From Lichtheimia corymbifera B2541 (taxonomy: Eukaryota; Mucoromycota; Mucoromycetes; Mucorales; Lichtheimiaceae), in NCBI GenBank assembly GCA_000697475.1, contig JNEU01000773.1:1-64000 (forward strand): 64,000 nucleotides of DNA, read 5' to 3'. A model generated the notes under the pieces. That model was not told where the DNA came from, ran no database searches, and was given only the letters and a program-made list of their open reading frames with translations. Shown in pieces: positions 1-9,156 of the stretch. Position 1 is the stretch's first letter. Each line of letters begins with the position of its first letter. The translations under genes and the position numbers were made by a program.

Positions 1-230
1 CTGACGATGCGCCAAGTAACCAAAGCAACATTCCAGGATTCCTCTTCACTGCACTTGATTCCATCCATCAAATCCAATATGTTGGTTAAAGATAGCCATG
101 TGATCGCTGCTGATATGCTCCCTTTTCCATCCAGCTGCTGATCTATCGCATTCTTGGTCTTCCGTCGTAGCTCAACCAGGTGAAGATTGCTTATATTGCA
201 GTGAGTTCGATAGCAGATATGACATCCCAT
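1..230 (-). CDS. Partial ORF running off the window start, unrecognised
   Basis: Reading leftward from an ATG at 230-228, the minus strand stays open for 76 codons to the window edge. The family is not recognised. The reason to take it seriously is that the homologous stretch in block R2 (minus strand, about 5210-4660) has the same reading frame and similar residues: both carry LVELR followed by a lysine-rich stretch, then LDGKGS or LPDGKGS, then a VTWR or ITWH motif. Two diverged copies keeping one frame suggests a shared coding ancestor. The R2 copy has in-frame stops, so this one may be a live gene fragment or a less decayed relic. The 3' part lies outside the window, so function and completeness cannot be judged. 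Confidence 0.3.
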   Translation of the reverse strand, partial: MGCHICYRTHCNISNLHLVELRRKTKNAIDQQLDGKGSISAAITWLSLTNILDLMDGIKCSEEESWNVALVTWRIV

Positions 231-1430
231 CCATTGTAATCAGTATGTATCAAAGCATGTTACTGCAAGTAACTTGAGACAATGAAGTAAAGATCTGGTA
301 ATAGCAACTGCTGCTACGTTTGGTCCTGGCAGAGGAGTGTGCAAGAGCGCGTGTGTAGTAGTAGAGTGACAAGGCTGTGAACGCTGTTCGAGACAATGAA
401 GTAAAGACCTTGCTAATAGCAACTGCTGTAATGAATGCTGTTACGATTGGTTGTGGCAGAAGAGTGTACAAGGGAACGTGCAGTGTCAAGGAATGCGGGT
501 GTTGCTGTAGTGGGGAGTACACGCCATGGAACTTGCTATTCAGTCAAAGGCTTTCATATCAAGACAGTTGTAGGATTGACATGATGGGGTGAAGCAGGAC
601 AATCGTTCGCAGATGGTATTTGTACTTGAATGCATCAACAGTTGAGAATGGGAAGAAGAGGGAAGAAGAGGGAAAGAAAGTGGGAGTGGAAGAGGTGGAA
701 ATTAAATCTGTCAGGTAGTCAGACATATCCATATACACTGATATCAATGCATGATATTGGGATTGTCTGTCTCGAACCTCAAACTTGCACACAATATGCT
801 CTAGGACATGCTGAACAACTTTGTATTAATAAATAACCCACACTTCATTTGAAAATTTCGAAAGGGAGAGCATAATGTGGGATTGACTATAAAGCATGAA
901 AATTGGGAAAGCGCCGGATTTATGAAAAAGTCAATTAGTATGTAGTTTCTTGAGATTCCCCATCTCGCACTTGAAACTTGGTCAGAAGGTACTCTCGCAC
1001 ATGCTGATCAATTCCATTCATTTAAAACCGCATAGTTTATTATGTACATTTTGGATGCCGGCCAGCCCAAATGTAGGAGAGATGAAGAGAAAAGTACGGT
1101 CGACGCTCCTGCTCCCCGAGATTGCCCACCTCGAACCTGAAACTTTCACACAACACCCTTTCGACCACGCCGAGCAATTTCGTCCTCATAAAGACCCCAG
1201 AGTTCATTATGAAAACATTGAATGTAGGAGAGACGACGAATGGATGAAAACATAAATAGAGTGTACGCGCCGTGCGCGCCGATATTGCTGGTGGGGACGT
1301 CGAAACTTGGTCAGGAGGTGCTCTCGGTCATGCTGATCAATACCGTTCACATAAAGCCTCTACACATCACTATGGAGATTTGGAGAAACAGGTGCCTTCA
1401 TGTTTTACCTATGCTATCAGCGTGATGCTA
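1..1430. repeat. Repeat block R1 (diverged copy of R2)
   Basis: This block aligns collinearly with R2 downstream: the gene relic at 1-215, a GTGTACAAG-containing stretch near 450-480, a GACATGATGGGGTGAAGCAG stretch near 578 (R2 has a one-base variant), and then four copies of a degenerate module at about 771, 962, 1130 and 1299. It also holds an internal partial tandem duplication of about 110 bp (about 262-345 and 375-462, both with AGACAATGAAGTAAAGA). The last 45 bp (about 1387-1430) match the outer end of the foldback units that follow, so R1 runs directly into the palindrome. No convincing complete gene is seen after position 230. Confidence 0.75.
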
Positions 1431-1445
1431 TATGACAAGTGGTCT
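1299..1445. repeat. Last R1 module and half foldback unit
   Basis: A degenerate GAAACTTGG-type module is followed by the outer end of an A-type foldback unit (GGTGCCTTCATGTTTTACC, then GTGATGCTATATGACAAGTG). This is the junction between the satellite-like array and the nested palindrome. Confidence 0.6.
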
Positions 1446-1544
1446 TTGTTCATTGTCAAGTAGGTAGACCCCGATAGAGCCGAAGATGCAGACGGACTTC
1501 TTTGTGCAACACATCTCATTTGCATGATACTTGACAATGAACAA
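1446..1544 (+). repeat. Element B copy 1 (99 bp, inverted ends)
   Basis: It begins TTGTTCATTGTCAAGTA and ends with the exact reverse complement TACTTGACAATGAACAA. The interior includes CCCCGATAGAGCCGAAGATG and TTGTGCAACACATCTCATTT. This copy is taken as the plus reference orientation. Confidence 0.85.
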
Positions 1545-1720
1545 TGACCACTTGTCATATAGCATCACGCTTACAGCATACATGTAAACACATAAAGGTG
1601 CCTGTATCTCTAAACTTTACAATGAAACGTGGGGTCTTCAATCGAACAAAGTTGCTCGTCTGGGTCAAACGCACCTTGGGTGCAAGTTTCACAATCAAAC
1701 TCGCCGATCCTAGATTTCGC

Positions 1721-1795
1721 AATGTCACCACCAGCCAAAGTGGATCGTGGGTCGACCTCTTGAATTTTTTTTCGACTTTGGCTGGTGGTGACATT
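1721..1795. repeat. Inner hairpin of unit A2
   Basis: AATGTCACCACCAGCCAAAG is followed after about 35 bases by its exact reverse complement CTTTGGCTGGTGGTGACATT. This 20-bp stem lies at the centre of the larger foldback unit 1545-1970. The loop contains GGTCGACCTC and a T run. Confidence 0.85.
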
Positions 1796-1970
1796 GGGTG
1801 AATCTGAGAATGGCCACGACGATCGTGAAACTTGCACCCAAGGTGCGCTTCACCCCGACGAGCAATATTGTTCTATGAAAGAGCCCATGTTTCATTGTAA
1901 GGTTTAGAGATACAGGCACCTTTATGTTTTACATATGCTGAAAAGCATGATGCTATATGACAAGTGGTGT

Positions 1971-2069
1971 TTGTTCATTTTGAAGTAGCTTGACCCTGAT
2001 AGAGCAGAAGATGCGTGGGGGCGTGCTTGTGCAACACAGCTCATTTGCATAATACTTTACAATGAACAA
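1971..2069 (+). repeat. Element B copy 2 (99 bp)
   Basis: Same length and orientation as copy 1. The left inverted end has diverged (TTGTTCATTTTGAAGTA) against the right end TACTTTACAATGAACAA. The interior has GGGGGCGTGCTTGTGCAACA where copy 1 has a different middle. Confidence 0.8.
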
Positions 2070-2301
2070 ACATCACTTGTCATATAGTATCACGCTTTTA
2101 GCATATGTAAAAACGTAAATGTGCCTGCATCTAGAGGATTGGCAAGCTTGACCGTGAAACATGATTGCCAAGGTGCGCTCGACCACGACGAGCAATATTG
2201 TTCTATGGAAGAGCCCATGCTTCATTGTAAAGTTTTGAGATAAATGCACTTTCTCGTTTTTGCATATGCTGAAAAGCATGATGCTATATGATAAGTGATG
2301 T

Positions 2302-2400
2302 TTGTTCATTGTAAAGTATTATGCAAATGAGCTGTGTTGCACAAGCACGCCCCCACGCATCTTCTGCTCTATCAGGGTCAAGCTACTTCGCAATGAACAA
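2302..2400 (-). repeat. Element B copy 3 (99 bp), centre of the palindrome
   Basis: Inverted relative to copies 1 and 2, with the interior closest to copy 2. The dyad centre of the 1.8 kb palindrome falls inside it, so its unpaired interior would be the loop if the arms folded back. Confidence 0.85.
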
Positions 2401-2629
2401 CACCACCTGTCATATAGCATCATGCTGTTCAGCATATGCAAAAACGAGAAAGTGCATTTATCTCAAAACTTTACAATGGAACATGGGCTCTTTCATAGAA
2501 CAATATTGCTCGTCGTGGTCGAGCGCACCTTCTCCATCATGTTTCACGATCAAGCTTGCCAATCTTAGATACAGGCACTTTTACGTTTTTACATATGCTG
2601 AAAGCGTGATGCTATATGATAAGTGGTGT

Positions 2630-2728
2630 TTGTTCATTGTGAAGTATCATGGAAATGAGCTGTGTTGCACACGCACGCCTCTGCGCATCTTCCGCTCTAT
2701 CGGGGTCTACCTACTTGACAATGAACAA
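2630..2728 (-). repeat. Element B copy 4 (99 bp)
   Basis: Reverse orientation, mirror partner of copy 2 across the palindrome centre. Its interior mixes copy-1 features (GGGGTCTACCTACTTGAC) and copy-2 features (GAGCTGTGTTGCAC), which hints at gene conversion between copies. Confidence 0.8.
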
Positions 2729-2902
2729 AGACCACTTGTCGTATAGCAGTATGGTTACAGCATATGTAAAACATAAAGTTGCCCATAACTCAAAATTCTA
2801 CAATGAAACGTGGGGTCTTCAATCGAACAAAGTTGTTCGCCTGGGTGTAGCGCACCTTGGGTGCAAGTTTCACGATCGTCGTGGCCATTCTCAGATTCAC
2901 CC

Positions 2903-2976
2903 AATGTCACCACCAGCCAAAGTCGAAAAAAATTCAAGAGGTCGACCCGCGATCTACTTTGGCTGGTGGTGACATT
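2903..2976. repeat. Inner hairpin of unit A5
   Basis: The same 20-bp stem as in A2 (AATGTCACCACCAGCCAAAG and its complement) flanks a loop that is the near reverse complement of the A2 loop, as expected for the mirror unit. Confidence 0.85.
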
Positions 2977-3149
2977 GCGAAATCTAGGATCGGCGAGCTG
3001 GATCGTGAAACTTGCACCCAAGGTGCGCTTCACCCCGACGAGCAACTTTGTTCTAAGAAAGAGCCCACCTTTCATTGTAAAATTTAGAGATACAGCTATC
3101 TTTATGTTTTTACTATGCTGTACGCGTAATACTATATGGAGAGTCCTGT

Positions 3150-3248
3150 TTGTTCATAGTCAAGTATCATGCAAATGAGATGTGTTGCACAAAGAAGTCC
3201 GTCTGCATCTTCGGCTCTATCGGGGTCTACCTACTTGACAATGAACAA
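3150..3248 (-). repeat. Element B copy 5 (99 bp)
   Basis: Reverse orientation, mirror partner of copy 1. The interior is almost the exact complement of copy 1 (AAGAAGTCCGTCTGCATCTT). The left end reads TTGTTCATAGTCAAGTA. Confidence 0.85.
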
Positions 3249-3677
3249 ACGCCACTTGTCATATAGCATCATGGTCACAGCATATGTAAAACATAAAAGT
3301 GCCTGTATCTCTAAACTTTACAATGAAACGTAGGGTCTTCAATCGAACAAAATTGCTCGTCGGGGTGAAGCGCACCCTGTGTAGAAGTTTCACGATCGTT
3401 GTGGCCATTCTCAGATTCACCCAATGTCACCACCAGCCAAGTGGATCTGGTCGACCTCTTGAATTTTTTTCGACTTTGGCTGGTGGTGACATTGGGTGAA
3501 TCTGAGAATGGCCACGACGATCGTGAAACTTGCACCCAAGATTCTGTTGGCCCTGACGAGCAATTTTGTTCGATTGAAGACCCCACGCTTCATTGAAAAG
3601 TTTGGAGATATGACTGTCTTTATGTTTTACATATGCTATAAGCGTGATGCTATATGGAGAGTGTGTTTGTTCATTGC
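3249..3677. repeat. Foldback unit A6 and truncated B end
   Basis: This is a further A-type unit outside the mirror-symmetric part. It has its own central hairpin (about 3423-3440 with 3474-3493) and nearly palindromic arms. At the right it runs into TTGTTCATTG (3668-3677), the first bases of a B element that is cut off by unrelated sequence. Confidence 0.8.
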
Positions 3678-4659
3678 TAATCGCCTCACTTATACTAGAA
3701 CCAAAGATGCAGAAATGAGTCGTTTGTACAATTAAGCCGAATGGGCGGGACTTGGAGATTCACATCTTATTGGTGGAGATTGCATAATGGTGTTGTGATG
3801 TAGCTTGAGACCGTTAGTAGCTCTCACACGGTCATGCGTTTGTAAGCTTAGAGATGCATGCGTATTATAAACCATTGAACGACGAAAAATAAACATAAGG
3901 CTCTCTTCCCGACTTCTTACCTTAGGGTACGGATGGACACGGTTTAGTCAACGCGCTTTTTACCCTAGTGGTGTTGAAGGAAGGACAGGTTGGCGACCGC
4001 GTTTTATGTATTTTTCTCCAACGTGAGAGTCTCCCTTGTGTATCTCATCCCCATGCACATTGTATCGCGCGTACGTTGTGAGTGGTGTTCAGTCCGCGTA
4101 TCTGCTGAGCATCACTGCAGTTCGAGATCCCTTACAACAATGGTTCCTGCCCCTATAGTAAGGTCCGGGTGTGACAGTCCGTTGGAACCATTGTATGGTT
4201 AACAAACCAGATTAGTGCCTCCGAGAGTATTCGGGTGAAAGAATGGTTTGGGTGATGGCATTGCCTCTCTCCAGAGATCGTACCCTTATAAGATTATACA
4301 TACAAAATAGCGCATGCTGGAAGTCGTCATACGCAAGCATATGTATGTACTCGTGTCATATTATATCATAGCCCACTCTTTCTTAAACATAATCACTTAA
4401 GTTTACAATGGATCAAATATCTGTAACAAGCATTATTGTTGGGTACCATTACTAGGGGTTTATTATCTTTGAAATACAAGCGTCTATTTAAACCTGTATA
4501 CAATACCGCTGCCTATCGTCTATCAGCATATCAACAAGGAAGCTTTAATGAATGTAATGTGACAAAAACAACAAATGGGTCTCGATACAATAAAGTATGT
4601 CTATCTGCCTTTCATTTCAGAAACTAGCCAAGTGGATCACATAGAATCTGTGGGTATCA
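3678..4659. other. Spacer between repeat islands
   Basis: Unique-looking sequence with no ORF that looks coding. The longest ORFs (about 60-70 codons) lack any recognisable motif and start or stop without splice support. No RNA gene was seen. Confidence 0.4.
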
Positions 4660-5210
4660 TTATCGTTGCGTCATTGAATCCTTGGTTGCTACCGTCGTAA
4701 ACGTCTTGCAAACTAGCTGCTGTGCGTGCCTTGGTTCCAACATCCAATATGATTCATGGCGGCAAACTGACCTCGTCAAAGATACAAGCCGTCTCATCAA
4801 TGCCATCCAGTCCATCATCATCCTCAGCCGTATCCACGCAACATGATCCATCCTTCCTGATGACGACGTGCCAAGTGATCAAATCGACATTTCAGTATCA
4901 TCCACCACTCTGCTTGAATGTATGCATCCATCCATCCATAACCTCCAATGCAAGTCCAATACGTTGATACAAAGAACTCATGGGATCGCTTGCTGACATG
5001 CTTCCTTTTCCATCTGGCAGTTGGTCAATCACTTGCTTGTCCACTTTCTGTCGCAGCTCAACCAGGCGAAGAATGCTTGTATTGTGCAGTAATAGTAGTA
5101 ATAGTAGTAGTTGATGGCTGGTATGGCGACATCCATAAGGATCCGTATGTGTTGAAGCCAAGTTTTCACATGTAAATAAAGCCGCTTCTATACAATGGCT
5201 ATCTGCTGTT
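4660..5210 (-). pseudogene. Gene relic in block R2, homologous to the R1 ORF
   Basis: The minus strand reads open from about 5210 (HCIEAALFTCENLAST) through GCRHTSHQ, a leucine run encoded by TAC/TAT repeats, LRLVELRQKVDKQVIDQLPD and LALEVMDGWMHTFKQSGG. It then hits two close in-frame stops near 4903-4898. The same frame then continues with NVDLITWHVV and an acidic stretch (DTAEDDDGLDGIDE) down to about 4730. The R1 copy has an uninterrupted equivalent across the stops. The domain is unknown. The frame conserved with R1 argues that it once encoded protein, and the stops argue that it no longer does, unless a small intron removes them. Confidence 0.4.
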
Positions 5211-6630
5211 CACATGAAAAAGGCTGCAAGGCGTGCTGCTGCAAGTAAAGAACGATGTTTGAGGTAATGGTGTAAAGGGCATGCTAGTAGCAACTGCTGG
5301 AATGAATGCTGTTGTGTTTGATTGTGGATGAGGAGTGTACAAGCGAAGATACGGTGTCAAGAAACGCGGGTGCTGTAGTGGGGTGCAACACGCCATGAAC
5401 TAGCCATGCAGTCAAAGACAATCGGACCAAGATAGTTGTAGGCTTGACATGATGGGTTGAAGCAGGACAATCGTTCGCAGGTTGTAGTTGTACTTGAATG
5501 GGACAACAGTTGAGAATGGTAAGAAGCTGGAGTGGAAGACCTGGAAATTAAATGGATCAGGCACTGTTAGACATATCCATGCACACTGTAAATTGATCCA
5601 TGATCTTGAGATTGCTCACCTTGACCTCAAACTTGGTCAGAAGATGCTCTAGGACATGTTGATCAACTTTGTCTTAATAAAGAACCCACACTTCATTTAC
5701 AAATTTTGAATGGGAGGGTATAATGTGGGGTTTACTATGGTGGATGGAAATTCCGTACCCCGCCCGGATTCTTGAAATGTCATTTAATATGCATTATCTT
5801 GGGATTGCCTACCTGGAACTTGAAACTTGGTAAGAAGGTTCTCTCCATCATGCTGATCAACTCCATTCATTTAAAAACCGTATGCTTCATTATGATGTTT
5901 CAATGAATCGGACGGCCCAAATATAGGACGGACGGAACGCAAGTAGGCTGCATAGTGCACACCCCCGCAATTGTCCACCACCATCGTGAAGCTTGGTCAG
6001 GACGGTGGACGTCGACATGCTGATCAACTCCATTCAAATAAAAATCATATGCTTCATTATATAAATGTTGAATGGGAGCGTCCGACGATGAATGGACATG
6101 AATATATGTAGGTTGGACGATCCCATGACTCGAGATTGTCCTTCTCAAACTGGAAACTTTCACACAATGTGCTCTAGGACACGGTCATCAATTTCTTTCT
6201 CATAAAGTCCTCTTACTTCATTTAAGAATTTTGAATGGGAGAGTATAATATAGGATTTACTATGTTGGACGGAAATTCCGCACCCGACCAAAATCATGAA
6301 ATGTCAGTTACTATGGATTAGCTTGGGATTCCCACTCTCGAACTTGAAACTTGGTAAGAAGGTTCTCTCCGTCATGCTGATCAATTCCATTCATTTAAAA
6401 ACCATATGCTTCACTATGAGAACTTTGAATGCGAACGACCCAAATATAGGAGAGATGATGGATGGATGGGGACGGCCCCGAATTGGCCACCTCCATCGTG
6501 AAACTTGCACATAATATGGTGCTGTCGACCATGGCGAGTATCTTTGTTCTCATAATGACCTCACGCTTCATTATGAAAATGTTGAGGAACAGGCACCTTT
6601 ATGTTTTACATATGCTGTAAGCGTGATGGA
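4860..6630. repeat. Repeat block R2 (diverged copy of R1)
   Basis: Direct-orientation copy of R1, clearly alignable but with many substitutions and indels. After the relic it carries six copies of the degenerate module, starting at about 5621, 5813, 5979, 6144, 6337 and 6491. It ends at about 6588-6630 with the same A-unit outer end seen at the R1 border (GGCACCTTTATGTTTTACAT, then GCTGTAAGCGTGATG), and then stops abruptly with no palindrome behind it. Confidence 0.75.
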
Positions 6631-6990
6631 GTTGCTTTTTCCTACTGGATGGTGTCGACTGCATTAACGGAAAGACGAAGAGCTGAGTAAAGGTTTTTGC
6701 TCAAATGGATGATGATTGCTTTTAGGGAGGTACATAAGTAAACAACACCCAATAATGAAGGTGTGGGTCAAGGTATGTGTAGTACGACAACAATCACATT
6801 TGGGTGTAGAAGGTAGAGTTGCATAAACCAATTTTAATTAAGAGGGTGATAGCGCAAGCAAGTTGGATGAATTGATAATATAAAAGTGTTTGAGGTGAAG
6901 GTGCGTGCATGGTCAATGAGGATTGATGAACGATATGTTTATTTGGTTGGTTGGCTGGATTATGTTACTACCATGCCCTCTATGTATCAT
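6631..6990. other. Intergenic, no feature seen
   Basis: AT-rich sequence between the end of block R2 and the 3' end of the acetyltransferase gene. No ORF, RNA gene or repeat copy recognised. Confidence 0.4.
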
Positions 6991-7981
6991 CTATTGCCAT
7001 TGTACTTTTCGGATGTTGTTATTCCAAAGACTGGTAACCTCCTTTTGTATTTCAGCGATTGTTTCCCGTTGTGCCGTTGTTGCCTTTGCACCATAGGCAT
7101 CTTCATTGTCCGATGTAATTTGAGCAGGAGGTGCACACAAAGACCATTCAAGTGTAACTTCTTGGAATGCACGTGATTCGGATACGGGATAAAAGCCGAG
7201 TTTCTTTGTGAAAAGATCAATGCTTGGCTGATTGGATAAGGAGATCTTTGCATGGAAAGTGCGGAAACCAAGTTCGATCAAGGCTATATATCGACAAGCA
7301 ATCAATCGCGTGACAGGCACCATCAAACAAGTCCTGATAACTTACCATAACCCATCATTATCTTGAGAGCCTCCAATCCACGACCACTGCGTCTATACTT
7401 TTCCTCGGCGATCATGATTTCGATTTCTCCAAACGTTGGATCATCATCTGGATCGTTCAAGAAGATATTGACATCCCCGATCATCTCTGTCGCGATACAC
7501 ACATGCCAAGTCAATTACATTATCCTCAATACATGCATGTTTAAATCACCTACTTGCTTTTTCTTTGATGACATCAAAGCTGCTGGTGTCCTCTGGAGCC
7601 GCAAGGATGATAAATGTGCATTCTGTCAGACGATAGTTAGTATTCAGCTTATGGCATCATCATCACGCTTTATCCTACTTTTCTCGTCTTCGTGCCAAGA
7701 ACGTTGCATTTCATATTCTTCCTCCAAAGTAAGCGGTTCTGAAGCCGTCATTTCTATACACCACGTATGAGCACTCCTTCACACCTTGTCATATGCAAAA
7801 AGCGATCTACCTTGCAAAAACGGCGATTGCATCCACTCGTGGTACTTTAAAACATGTTCTTCCTTGTAAGGCACCAACACCACATTGGACCCGATCTGTT
7901 ATACTTGAATTGGGAGGGCGATCTCGTCAAGACGAATGGCAACTGTATGCTTACCAGGACAAGTGATTCGTTGCGTCGCAT
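6991..7981 (-). CDS. NAT9: NAT9-like GNAT N-acetyltransferase
   Basis: The spliced product is 229 aa from six exons (7981-7955, 7895-7811, 7753-7679, 7622-7554, 7486-7346, 7283-6991), all GT-AG and in phase. It matches N-acetyltransferase 9 along its length: NVVLVPYKEEHVLKYHEWM at the N terminus, TASEPLTLEEEY, CTFIIL, MIGDVNIFLND, GEIEIMIAE followed by RRSGRG (the acetyl-CoA loop) and FQEVTLEWSL near the end. Length is close to the family norm (about 200 aa). In animals NAT9 is tied to microtubule stability, but the substrate in fungi is unknown, so only acetyltransferase activity is inferred. The first exon is only 27 nt, and its ATG is fixed by the intron that follows. It is divergently arranged with RNPC3. 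Confidence 0.9.
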
Positions 7982-8065
7982 TGTGTCAAGTGACGGTGGT
8001 AGAGACACAACTCAGTGCCCGAACACTATGCAAGACCTTTTTGTCTTTCCACGACAACCGTTTCC
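7982..8065. promoter_or_regulatory. 84-bp divergent promoter region (NAT9 / RNPC3)
   Basis: Only 84 bp separate the two start codons, so both 5' leaders and the core promoters must lie here or overlap the first exons and introns. No TATA box is obvious. Confidence 0.5.
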
Positions 8066-9156
8066 ATGCAAAGGGAAGCACCTGGATACCATGCCCTTCA
8101 TGAACAACAGCAACAGCAGCAGCAGCAGGTAACTACGACAACACCATTACTGCAATAGATTGCTGACTTGGACCATGCGGGACAGGACACGGTTACTACG
8201 CTGATCGTCAAGCACGCACCCCCATCGATTGCTGGAACAACCGATCAGGCCATTCAGTACTTTAAGCAATATCATGCTGTGGATATACGGCTCATGCAAA
8301 GTGCAGCCATGGTATGATGGATCAATATATTTATTCGAGATACCGTGTGGCGACTAACAATATCTATGCATAGAAAGGGACCGTGTTCTTAGATTTTGCT
8401 GATCCAGCAACTGCAGCACAAGCGTACAGTCAGTTACAGCAACTCGACCAATATGGCGATGCATATAAAAAGATTCGAGTCGATTATGCAAAGCCAAACC
8501 CTTCATCACGGAATACCCCAAAAACGTAGGTGGTAGTACTTGGGTACTGTTGATATCCATGTTGGAATAACGGATATGTAAAAGTGCAATAGGTGGTCAA
8601 CAACAACAACAACAACAACAACATCACGTATCCGGCGCATCATCGACTGCAGAATTGAACCCAACTCCTATTGCACCACGTCTTGGGTAAGGTATTATTG
8701 CATTATCATTGTGACAGGGCAGCTTACAAAGTGGATTTAGGATCGAGTATCCCGCCAATCCGCATTTACGATACCGGTATCCCGATCCTACGCCTGAGAT
8801 CCTCAACAATATAATGCATGCCATTGCCACTGTTCCTCGACTTTATGTTCAAACGCTGCATTTGATGAACAAGATGAACCTCCCTCCTCCATTTGGTCCA
8901 GTACAAACTGATAGTATACCCGACAGCGTACGTAGGATGTCATTGTTATATCTATAGCGCTAATCGATTTCTTTTTTTTTAGCTCAAGGCTGGTGACAAA
9001 CGAAAACATGATGAGCTCGTGGCGAGTGATGAATCAGAACTTGAATCGGATGAGGATGAAAAGCAAAAAGAAAAGAACAAGCAGGCTACGAAATCCAAGA
9101 TCCTTGCAGCAGCAAACGAGAGGAAACGGCTATTCCTGCGGAACCAGAAACGATGA
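8066..9156 (+). CDS. RNPC3: U11/U12 snRNP 65K protein (minor spliceosome)
   Basis: Six exons (8066-8128, 8159-8311, 8374-8525, 8585-8686, 8741-8927, 8983-9156) give 276 aa. An N-terminal RRM spans about residues 28-120, with RNP2-like TLIVKHAPP and RNP1-like KGTVFLDFAD. A Q-rich linker follows, then the segment diagnostic for U11/U12-65K: NPHLRYRYPDPTPEIL and TLHLMNKMNLPPPFGP. The C terminus is acidic then basic (DESELESDEDE, NERKRLFLRNQKR). In known members the first RRM contacts U11-59K and a second, C-terminal RRM binds U12 snRNA. Here the protein stops before any second RRM, although human RNPC3 is about 517 aa. Exon 4 uses the acceptor AAAAG at 8584, the one that keeps the glutamine frame. 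Role: recognition of U12-type introns in the nucleus. Confidence 0.88.

Larger units (their letters stand above)
1446..3248. repeat. 1.8 kb nested palindrome (foldback array)
   Basis: The order is B1(+), A2, B2(+), A3, B3(-), A4, B4(-), A5, B5(-). B is a 99-bp element with inverted ends; A units are foldback sequences. A4 reads as the reverse complement of A3 (about nine of ten bases by eye) and A5 as that of A2, so the whole stretch is an inverted duplication centred inside B3 near 2350, with arms of roughly 850 bp. A2 and A5 are also nearly palindromic internally and carry a short hairpin at their centres. Many short ORFs here are by-products of the repeats. No transposase is visible. It could be a foldback-type transposable element, a cluster of non-autonomous inverted-repeat elements, or a product of template switching during replication. 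Confidence 0.85.

Noticed and set aside
1446..3248. Palindrome as a simple assembly artefact (read joined to its own reverse complement)
   Set aside because: The arms differ by scattered substitutions and small indels, which a pure artefact would not show, though read-level proof is still needed.
1544..3735. Many ORFs of 60-140 codons on both strands in the palindrome
   Set aside because: They are mirror images or frame variants of the same repeats, often begin with non-ATG codons, and share no motif with known transposases.
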